Below are positions 1-4,459 of a DNA stretch of 6,433 nucleotides, piece by piece (the stretch's first letter is position 1; each line of letters opens with the position of its first letter). The notes under the pieces were generated by a model that was not told the DNA's origin, ran no database searches, and saw nothing but the letters and a program-made list of their open reading frames with translations. A program made the translations under genes and the position numbers. The DNA is from Methanimicrococcus sp. (GTDB taxonomy: Archaea > Halobacteriota > Methanosarcinia > Methanosarcinales > Methanosarcinaceae), in the NCBI GenBank assembly GCA_009776675.1, contig WRNK01000070.1:1-6433 (forward strand), read 5' to 3'.

Positions 1-36
1 TTCAATAACCCTTTCTACCAAAAACATCCAAACCCC

Positions 37-83
37 CTCAAATTTTGTTTTCAGTAGCGTAGCGGATGAAAGCAAAATTTGAG
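37..83. repeat. Stem-loop with 17-bp arms
   Basis: Positions 37-53 are complementary to 67-83 over all 17 positions, with one G-U wobble (T48 opposite G72). The 13-nt loop (54-66) contains TAGCG twice in tandem. A long A-run starts at 91. The stem is AT-rich. It could be a transcript-end structure for a gene left of the window, but no classical T-run follows on the plus strand, so terminator function is only a guess. Confidence 0.65.
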
Positions 84-112
84 CGTTTTCAAAAAAAAAA
101 ATATTGTTTTTA

Positions 113-158
113 TGATTTCTGTTATTGATTTTTTGTTTCGGTTTCTGTGATTTCTGTT
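113..158. repeat. 11-bp direct repeat TGATTTCTGTT
   Basis: TGATTTCTGTT occurs at 113-123 and again exactly at 148-158, 35 bp apart start to start. The DNA between is T-rich. It may be a small local duplication; no function is evident. Confidence 0.5.
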
Positions 159-224
159 GCCATCTCTAACGCAAAACAAAAAAAGCGGTTTGTACTTTTT
201 CATTTTATTTTTATGGGTGTGAAT

Positions 225-263
225 CCGTTCGATTCAGCCGCCTTAGGGCGACTGATCGAACGG
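225..263. repeat. GC-rich stem-loop with 16 paired bases and a tetraloop
   Basis: CCGTTCGAT (225-233) is perfectly complementary to ATCGAACGG (255-263). After a single bulged T (234) the stem continues with 235-237 to 252-254, then a C/A mismatch, then 239-242 to 247-250, closing on a four-base loop at 243-246. This is the most stable structure in the left region and stands out from the AT-rich surroundings. The partly matching pieces GAATC (221-225) and GATTC (270-274) flank it. I tested it as a tRNA T-arm because of the TTCGATT run, but the flanking five-base stems do not pair. A structured RNA or regulatory hairpin is the simplest reading. Confidence 0.7.
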
Positions 264-332
264 GTGGTTGATTCGGGTTTCGTGGTGCAAAAAAATCCGA
301 AACATCATTTTTGTATCACATCAATAAAAGCG

Positions 333-384
333 GGGGTACCGTTTTCCTAAAATCATCAAACAGCATTAAGGAAAAATGTACCCC
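333..384 (+). terminator. Terminator-like hairpin followed by GTTTTT
   Basis: GGGGTAC (333-339) pairs with GTACCCC (378-384). After a 2-nt internal mismatch, TTTTCCT (342-348) pairs with AGGAAAA (369-375), and two more A-T pairs can form if A368 is bulged. GTTTTT follows at 385-390, giving the hairpin plus T-run shape of an intrinsic terminator on the plus strand. No plus-strand gene ending just before it is identifiable inside the window, and archaea usually terminate at T-runs without hairpins. The terminator label is therefore tentative. Confidence 0.4.
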
Positions 385-392
385 GTTTTTGA

Positions 393-412
393 ATCACTTC
401 GAGGAAAGTGAT
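393..412. repeat. 7-bp stem-loop ATCACTT/AAGTGAT
   Basis: ATCACTT (393-399) and AAGTGAT (406-412) are perfect complements around a 6-nt loop. The right arm shares bases 409-412 with the outer 299/417 inverted repeat, so the two pairings are mutually exclusive if transcribed. Confidence 0.5.
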
Positions 413-476
413 GTTTCAAATTTCAAACAAAAACAAAATCAAACGTTAAAGACCTTTTTTCCAAAATTAAAAATTC

Positions 477-501
477 AGTTGTTGCAAAATATGCAACAAC
501 T
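477..501. repeat. 10-bp perfect stem-loop AGTTGTTGCA/TGCAACAACT
   Basis: Positions 477-486 and 492-501 are perfect 10-bp complements around the 5-nt loop AAATA. No T-run follows on the plus strand. It could be a protein-binding palindrome or an RNA hairpin. Confidence 0.6.
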
Positions 502-626
502 TCGATTGATGGCGGATTTTGATTTTCACAGTTGATTGTTATGCAAAAAAATATCCAACAGCTGATGCTTGATTTAGAAAAATTCAATGCACAAAAATTT
601 TACAATCTGTGTCCTCATTTTTTGAA

Positions 627-983
627 TCACGATTTGCATTCAATGCATAATGTGTGCTGGCATGCTTCGTTTTTTGTCAGCCATTTGTTTCCCCATGCTT
701 TTAATTCTTGAACAACTTCGACCAATTCTTTGCCGCTTTCTGTTAACGAATATTCAGATTTAATCGGAAATGACGTTGAATCAACGGTTTTTGTGATCAG
801 TCCGCTTTGTTCCATTTCTTTCAAACGAAGGGATAAAACTTTTGGGGTTACGCTTCCCAATTGCTTTTTTAATTCATTGAACCGCTTGTCTGTTAAATTT
901 CCTTTGCACAACTCATGAAGGATGCACAGCGTCCATTTTTTTCCGATCAGTTCTGACATTTTATAAATCGTACAATCTTTCAT
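627..983 (-). CDS. HxlR-family winged helix-turn-helix transcriptional regulator
   Basis: This 118-residue protein has the full HxlR domain. It contains the helix with LIGKKWTLCILHEL (about 12-25), the recognition region RFNELKKQLGSVTPKVLSLRLKEME (about 34-58), the wing (about 61-80) and YSLTESGKELVEVV (about 78-91). HxlR proteins bind DNA as dimers and often sense redox state or electrophiles. Cys4 sits just before the first helix, close to the redox-active Cys of Bacillus YodB and HypR. Cys20, Cys26 and a C-terminal cluster C108-x4-C113-x2-C116 are further candidate sensing residues. The gene is divergent from hcp and separated by 109 bp, so control of hcp and of itself is the natural inference. 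No Shine-Dalgarno site precedes the ATG, but a TATA-like box lies about 28 bp upstream, which fits a leaderless transcript. The inducer is unknown. Confidence 0.9.
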   Translation of the reverse strand: MKDCTIYKMSELIGKKWTLCILHELCKGNLTDKRFNELKKQLGSVTPKVLSLRLKEMEQSGLITKTVDSTSFPIKSEYSLTESGKELVEVVQELKAWGNKWLTKNEACQHTLCIECKS

Positions 984-1004
984 GCTATCTGTTTAGAAAC
1001 TCTT

Positions 1005-1019
1005 TACTATAAATAAGTA
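1005..1019. promoter_or_regulatory. YodB-type operator TACT-N7-AGTA
   Basis: TACT (1005-1008) and AGTA (1016-1019) form a perfect palindrome with a 7-bp centre. As I recall, TACT-N7-AGTA is the form of the box bound by the Bacillus HxlR-family regulator YodB. The centre of this site is the TATA box itself, so a bound HxlR dimer would block TBP in both directions. The assignment to the adjacent HxlR protein is an inference. Confidence 0.55.
1008..1015. promoter_or_regulatory. TATA box TATAAATA, usable in both directions
   Basis: TATAAATA on the plus strand would place hcp transcription start near 1037, leaving a leader of about 55 nt. Its complement TATTTATA on the minus strand would place a start near 985, essentially at the ATG of the HxlR gene (983). 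One box may therefore serve both divergent genes, although T-rich 1021-1030 could offer a second element. Positions are inferred from the usual spacing of archaeal TATA boxes. Confidence 0.5.
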
Positions 1020-1032
1020 TCTTTTTAATACT
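1016..1032. repeat. Palindrome AGTAT-N7-ATACT in the hcp promoter
   Basis: AGTAT (1016-1020) and ATACT (1028-1032) are perfect complements with a 7-bp centre. The left half is shared with the TACT-N7-AGTA site. The same half-site is thus used in two overlapping palindromes that would cover the TATA box and the expected start region of hcp. Confidence 0.5.
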
Positions 1033-1048
1033 GCTATGTTAAAGATAC
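1017..1048. repeat. 8-bp inverted repeat GTATCTTT-N16-AAAGATAC
   Basis: GTATCTTT (1017-1024) and AAAGATAC (1041-1048) are perfect 8-bp complements. The arms flank the expected hcp transcription start. It may be a second binding site for the neighbouring regulator or a site for another factor. The RNA would contain only its right arm if transcription starts near 1037. Confidence 0.5.
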
Positions 1049-1082
1049 CAATTTGTTCGATATGAAATTGGATCTCAAAAAA

Positions 1083-1089
1083 AGGTGAT
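1083..1089 (+). promoter_or_regulatory. Shine-Dalgarno site AGGTGAT of hcp
   Basis: AGGTGAT lies 3 nt before ATG 1093 and matches the archaeal anti-Shine-Dalgarno sequence. No such site precedes the ATG at 1120, where the usual MFCNQC family start would be. This supports the longer protein. Confidence 0.6.
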
Positions 1090-1092
1090 ACG

Positions 1093-2766
1093 ATGTTTCA
1101 ATCCGATGCTAAAAAAAAGATGTTTTGCAACCAATGTGAAGAAACCGCAGCAGGCACGGGATGCCTCATTGGCGGCGTCTGTGGAAAAGATGACAATGTT
1201 GCTGTTCTTCAAGACCGTTTAATTCATGCTCTTAAAGGATATGCTTTTTGCAATCAAAAAGGACGTGAAAAGGGCAAAAACGATGCTTTGTTTGGTCCCT
1301 TTGTCATGGAGGCTTTGTTTTCCACGTTAACCAATGTTAATTTTGATGCGGATTATTTGACGCATATGATAACTGAGACAATAAAGCGGCGCGACAGTGT
1401 TCGCTCTTCAGTCTGTTCTCATCCGCCGTCAGAATGTCCGGCTCCCAAAGCCGCTTTGCTTTCGTTTGATGAGTTGATGGCAAAGGATTTTGGCGAGATT
1501 GGTGTTTTGCAAACCGAAAATGAAGATGTCCGCTCTCTTCGAGAGACCCTGATCTACGGCGTAAAAGGAATTGCTGCTTATGGTTATCATGCCAAATCTT
1601 TGAATTTTGAGGATGAAGATGTTTATATTTTCATTGAAAAAGCGCTTGTTTCAACGCTTGATGATTCTTTGTCCGTTAATCAAATGGTCGGATTATTGCT
1701 TGAATGCGGTCAAGTCGGCGTTAAAATTCTTGCACTTTTAGATGAAGCCCATACAAAAACATACGGCTTTCCTGTTCCGACATCGGTCCCGACCGGCGTC
1801 AAAAGCCGCCCCGGCATTTTGATCAGCGGCCATGATTTAAAAGACTTGGAATTCCTTTTGGAACAAACAAAAGGTACCGGCATTGATGTTTATACCCACG
1901 GCGAAATGCTGCCGGCACACGCTTATCCGGCTTTTAAGAAATACGATCATTTGGTTGGAAACTATGGAAATGCCTGGTGGCAGCAAAAAGAAGAGTTTGC
2001 AAATTTTAACGGCCCGATTTTGATGACAACCAATTGTCTTGTTCCGCCGTCCGAATCTTATGCCGACCGCCTTTTTACAACAAATATGACTGGATTCAAA
2101 AACAAATCCATTCAAGTTCGTCACATCCCGACAAAAGCCGACGGCACAAAGGATTTTTCACCCATTATTGAAGCCGCCAAACGCTGTTCCCCCCCAAAAG
2201 AAATTGAAAACAAAACAATTGTCACCGGTTTTTCAAGAAATGCCGTTTTATCGGCTGCCGATCAAGTGATTGAGGCTATAAAATCCGGCGGCATCAAGAA
2301 GTTTGTTGTCATGGCCGGCTGTGACGGGCGCCATAAAGAGCGTTCTTACTACACGGAATTTGCAGCAGCTTTGCCGAAAGATACAATGATTTTGACAGCA
2401 GGATGTGCAAAATACAGATACAATAAACTTGATTTAGGAGAGATCGGGGGCTTTCCCCGCGTTTTGGACGCCGGACAATGCAACGATTGTTATTCGCTCG
2501 TTGTGATTGCTTTAGAGCTTGCCAAAGCGTTTGGAATTGAAGATATCAACGATTTGCCGATTGTTTACAACATTTCCTGGTATGAGCAAAAAGCCGTTCT
2601 CGTGTTGCTCGCACTCTTGCATCTCAATGTCAAAAACATTGTCATCGGTCCCGTACTTCCGGCATTTTTGTCTCCGACCGTTTTAGACGTTCTTGTCAAG
2701 ACATTTGGTCTCAGCAAAAATACAGATGTTGAGGCAGATATGAAGCGGTTGATTACACTCGGATGA
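1093..2766 (+). CDS. hcp: Hybrid cluster protein (hydroxylamine/NO reductase, class I)
   Basis: This 557-residue protein carries a cubane [4Fe-4S] cluster and a hybrid Fe-S-O cluster. Family members reduce hydroxylamine to ammonia in vitro, and the E. coli protein reduces nitric oxide. The N-terminal cubane ligands are C12-x2-C15-x8-C24-x5-C30, the spacing of the Desulfovibrio (class I) protein. The hybrid-cluster ligands are all visible: H247, E271, C315, the persulfide Cys C410 (in AGCDGRH), C438, C463, E498 and K500. Length also fits class I, with no loss of the internal helical bundle seen in class III. The start chosen adds nine residues (including three Lys) before the usual MFCNQC, because only this ATG has a Shine-Dalgarno site. 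It is divergent from an HxlR regulator and probably controlled by it. No partner reductase (Hcr) gene adjoins, as in many anaerobes. It acts in the cytoplasm in nitrosative or oxidative stress defence. Confidence 0.97.
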   Translation: MFQSDAKKKMFCNQCEETAAGTGCLIGGVCGKDDNVAVLQDRLIHALKGYAFCNQKGREKGKNDALFGPFVMEALFSTLTNVNFDADYLTHMITETIKRRDSVRSSVCSHPPSECPAPKAALLSFDELMAKDFGEIGVLQTENEDVRSLRETLIYGVKGIAAYGYHAKSLNFEDEDVYIFIEKALVSTLDDSLSVNQMVGLLLECGQVGVKILALLDEAHTKTYGFPVPTSVPTGVKSRPGILISGHDLKDLEFLLEQTKGTGIDVYTHGEMLPAHAYPAFKKYDHLVGNYGNAWWQQKEEFANFNGPILMTTNCLVPPSESYADRLFTTNMTGFKNKSIQVRHIPTKADGTKDFSPIIEAAKRCSPPKEIENKTIVTGFSRNAVLSAADQVIEAIKSGGIKKFVVMAGCDGRHKERSYYTEFAAALPKDTMILTAGCAKYRYNKLDLGEIGGFPRVLDAGQCNDCYSLVVIALELAKAFGIEDINDLPIVYNISWYEQKAVLVLLALLHLNVKNIVIGPVLPAFLSPTVLDVLVKTFGLSKNTDVEADMKRLITLG

Positions 2767-2774
2767 TTCGTTGG

Positions 2775-2831
2775 TTGATTACAGTTGATTGATTACGTTT
2801 GATTACATTTGTTTGATCACATTGTAATCAA
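2775..2831. repeat. TTGATTACA repeat cluster and hairpin between convergent genes
   Basis: TTGATTACA or one-base variants occur at 2775-2783, 2789-2797 (TTGATTACG), 2799-2807 and 2813-2821 (TTGATCACA), starting 14, 10 and 14 bp apart. An inverted copy TGTAATCAA follows at 2823-2831. Any direct copy can pair with it; the best gives a 9-bp stem (2799-2807 with 2823-2831) and is followed by a T-rich stretch from 2834. The block fills the gap between the 3' ends of hcp and the glycosylase gene. It may act as a bidirectional transcript-end region or be a small tandem duplication. Confidence 0.65.
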
Positions 2832-2835
2832 TCTT

Positions 2836-3375
2836 TCATTTTTTCTTTTCCCCATCAACCGCAATAAACCGCCACTCAATGCTTTTGTAAGGCTCAGACG
2901 CATAGTTGATGCCGACTCTTTTATCAGTCACATACACGGGTTTTGTGCCGTCATCTTCAATCCAAAGCTCATCAGACTTTGTCAAATCAATGCGGTTTAA
3001 ATCTTTGCCGATCTGCATGGCTTTTGTCAGTTTGGCAGGACCGTTGTAGCCTTCAACGCCTCGGATTAAGGCGGCTTGGGGCTGCTCTTTTTTTCCGGTG
3101 ACGGCGTTTAATAAAAAGTGAATGCCGTAGCAAAGGTAAACGTAAGCATGGCCGCCCCTTTCATATAACACTTCTGTTCGGGGGGTTTTGCCGGCTCGAG
3201 CGTGGCAGGCAGTGTCTTCTTCACCGCGATAAGCTTCGGTTTCTGTAATTTTGTACCTGAAAATCTCACCGGTTTTTGTTTGGCGGACAAGTATTTTTCC
3301 AATAAGTTGAGGGGCAACGGTTAAAACGTCTTGCTCAAAAAAGTCAGACCTCAATCTTTTTGGTTTTTGAGTCAT
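2836..3375 (-). CDS. mpg: 3-methyladenine DNA glycosylase (AAG/MPG family)
   Basis: This 179-residue enzyme removes alkylated purines (3-methyladenine, hypoxanthine and others) from DNA, leaving an abasic site for base excision repair. The AAG family signature is plain. The ETEAY motif supplies catalytic Glu47 and Tyr49, equivalent to human E125 and Y127, and His58 matches human H136. YVYLCYG (78-84) supplies Tyr80, the base-intercalating Tyr159 of human AAG. Arg105 (LIRGVEG) and NGPAKL (111-116) complete the pocket and the conserved loop. Length is normal for the prokaryotic form. The upstream gene ends 33 bp away on the same strand, so it is probably the last gene of the minus-strand run. 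Only a weak GGTA precedes the ATG. It is convergent with hcp. Confidence 0.95.
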   Translation of the reverse strand: MTQKPKRLRSDFFEQDVLTVAPQLIGKILVRQTKTGEIFRYKITETEAYRGEEDTACHARAGKTPRTEVLYERGGHAYVYLCYGIHFLLNAVTGKKEQPQAALIRGVEGYNGPAKLTKAMQIGKDLNRIDLTKSDELWIEDDGTKPVYVTDKRVGINYASEPYKSIEWRFIAVDGEKKK

Positions 3376-3408
3376 TTCATTTTACCATACCATTTTTCAT
3401 TTTTATGA

Positions 3409-3888
3409 TTATACCTTTCGGCAGTCCATTTTTTTGAATTCTTCGGGTCCGATTGTTTTGAATTGATCGTATTTTTCCGACAAAATTCGATTCAGGTCGG
3501 CAATATCGCTGCATTTGAGGATGTCTTCTGTGGGTACCAATTCATAAATCTCTCGCTCTTCTTTTTCGTGTCCGATAATAATGTATATAGACGGGTAGGT
3601 GACATCCGAGACGTGAAATTTGCCGAAGATTTCAAAACAATCGTATTTTTTGATAAAATCATTTCGGTAGAGCAATTCGTAAGGAATATCCAATTCAATT
3701 CGCTTCATCGCTTCGGTAAATTCGGGTTTAAGCCCCTTCTGATCATAAATAATGGAATAAAGCGGACACTCTATTTTTGAAGGATTGATGAATCTCTGTA
3801 TAAAAAGAGCAATTTTGTATTCAATCAAGCCGTCAAGGCTGTATATGAAAACAAGTTTTTTTTCCCGATCTTCGATATTTTGACACAT
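3409..3888 (-). CDS. Uncharacterised protein, possible thioredoxin-like fold
   Basis: I do not recognise a named family with certainty. The 159 residues are soluble, with no signal peptide or membrane segment. The pattern KLVFIYSLDGLIEYK (11-25), ECPLYSIIYD (40-49), PYELLYRNDF (69-78), YPSIYII (98-104) and IYELVPTEDILKC (114-126) resembles a group of short bacterial and archaeal proteins of unknown function. The strand-helix alternation and the YPS motif, where thioredoxin folds have a cis-proline, suggest a thioredoxin-like fold. Cys41 would be the only candidate nucleophile near the first strand; there is no CxxC. This is inference from pattern alone. ATG 3888 is preferred; a GTG at 3897 would add three residues (MVI). 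It lies 33 bp before the glycosylase gene and 42-51 bp after the YbjQ gene on the same strand. Confidence 0.75.
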   Translation of the reverse strand: MCQNIEDREKKLVFIYSLDGLIEYKIALFIQRFINPSKIECPLYSIIYDQKGLKPEFTEAMKRIELDIPYELLYRNDFIKKYDCFEIFGKFHVSDVTYPSIYIIIGHEKEEREIYELVPTEDILKCSDIADLNRILSEKYDQFKTIGPEEFKKMDCRKV

Positions 3889-3939
3889 GATAACCACAAA
3901 TAAAATAATAAAAACAATAATAACAATAATTGAACAGTT

Positions 3940-4257
3940 TTATTTTTTAAAGGTCACGGCTGTTCCGTAACACAAAATTTCAGAAGAATTACTTGCAATG
4001 GTGCTTGTTTGGATCCGGAAACAAACAATGCCGTCAGCACCTAAGGCTTTTGCATCTTCAACCATTCGATCATAAGCTTGTTCTCGTGCTTCTGCAAGCA
4101 TTTTTGTCCATTCGTAAATTTCTCCACCGACGAGGCTTCGCATACCTGCCATGATATCTCTTCCGATGTTTCTTGTACGAACGGTATTTCCTTTTACAAT
4201 GCCGACAACAGTATCAATTTCATAGTTGGGCATATTGTCTTGGGTTGTTGTTAACAT
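3940..4257 (-). CDS. YbjQ/UPF0145 (DUF74) family protein
   Basis: This 105-residue protein matches the YbjQ family over nearly its whole length. Visible blocks are GIVKGNTVRTRNIGRDIMAG (19-38), SLVGGEIYEWTKMLAEAREQA (41-61), LGADGIVCFRIQTS (72-85) and EILCYGTAV (93-101). Members form small ring-shaped oligomers in crystal structures and have been called heavy-metal-binding domains, but the cellular role is unknown. The ATG has a good GGAG site 9 nt upstream (4267-4270). That site begins only three bases after the stop codon of the 50-residue membrane protein gene, so the two are very likely cotranslated and may work together at the membrane. Confidence 0.93.
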   Translation of the reverse strand: MLTTTQDNMPNYEIDTVVGIVKGNTVRTRNIGRDIMAGMRSLVGGEIYEWTKMLAEAREQAYDRMVEDAKALGADGIVCFRIQTSTIASNSSEILCYGTAVTFKK

Positions 4258-4272
4258 ATTCTTTTTCTCCTT

Positions 4273-4425
4273 TTATTTCATAATTTTTTTGTATTTTTCG
4301 TTTTCTTCATCCCCTTTTCGATCATAAATGGCTTTTATCAGCAAAAATAAGGCAACGATGAAAAATAAAAAAAGGAATAAAAAATATCCGAAAACTAAAA
4401 GACCAACTATGGAAACTGCAATCAT
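4273..4425 (-). CDS. Small single-pass membrane protein, 50 residues
   Basis: An ATG at 4425 opens a 50-codon frame ending with TAA at 4273-4275. The protein begins MIAVSIVGLLVFGYFLF. Residues 2-30 are uninterrupted hydrophobic residues, forming one transmembrane helix. The tail from 31 to 50 is charged (KAIYDRKGDEENEKYKKIMK), so the C-terminus should face the cytoplasm. An AGGGG-like Shine-Dalgarno site lies about 5 nt upstream. The frame fills the gap between the ubiquitin-like gene (34 bp upstream) and the YbjQ gene (15 bp downstream) almost completely. It is easily missed because of its size. No family is recognised. Pairing with YbjQ suggests a membrane anchor or partner, but that is inference. 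Confidence 0.72.
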   Translation of the reverse strand: MIAVSIVGLLVFGYFLFLFLFFIVALFLLIKAIYDRKGDEENEKYKKIMK

Positions 4426-4459
4426 TTTTCCCCTTCTTTCTTAATTGTGGCATCAAAAA

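Larger units (their letters stand above)
299..417. repeat. Nested imperfect inverted repeat, about 119 bp
   Basis: The outer ends, GAAACATCA (299-307) and TGATGTTTC (409-417), are perfect 9-bp complements. The inner part (333-350 against 366-384) is a second long complementary pair, described separately. The DNA between outer and inner arms is only weakly complementary. The arrangement resembles the ends of a small palindromic element or a multi-branched RNA. No transposase gene is present. Confidence 0.45.
1..626. other. AT-rich intergenic region without a convincing gene, rich in stem-loops
   Basis: No reading frame here looks like a real protein. The two longest frames (147-350 and 311-535, both plus) start at GTG or TTG without a Shine-Dalgarno site, have biased low-complexity composition, and are crossed by palindromes. 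What the stretch does hold is secondary structure: at least five inverted repeats with 7-17 bp arms, described separately. The part from 221 to 275 is clearly richer in G and C than its flanks, which is typical of structured RNA in AT-rich archaea. The region may be the 3' flank of a gene left of the window, a structured non-coding RNA, or the decayed remains of a mobile element. I cannot decide between these. Confidence 0.6.

Noticed and set aside
221..275. Possible tRNA or tRNA fragment because of the GTTCGATTC run
   Set aside because: The five-base T-arm stem does not pair, no acceptor stem or anticodon arm can be placed, and the bases instead form one long hairpin.
147..350. Open frame of 67 codons on the plus strand (GTG start)
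   Set aside because: No Shine-Dalgarno site, T-rich start, and its most protein-like part (FDSAALGRLIER) is simply the translation of a perfect palindrome (225-263).
311..535. Open frame of 74 codons on the plus strand (TTG start)
   Set aside because: No ribosome-binding site, Lys/Gln/Asn-rich composition typical of AT-rich non-coding DNA, and it is crossed by three inverted repeats.
541..711. ATG-started 56-codon frame on the plus strand beginning MQKNIQQLMLDLEKF
   Set aside because: The second half is antisense to the HxlR gene, there is no Shine-Dalgarno site and no recognisable homology. A decayed gene fragment cannot be excluded but is not supported.
1837..2124. 95-codon minus-strand frame inside hcp
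   Set aside because: Antisense shadow of a region encoding hybrid-cluster ligands H247, E271 and C315 of Hcp.
3463..3780. 105-codon plus-strand frame opposite the unknown 159-residue protein
   Set aside because: No ribosome-binding site and Phe/Val/Ile-rich shadow composition; the minus-strand frame fits the co-directional gene run and has the more protein-like pattern.
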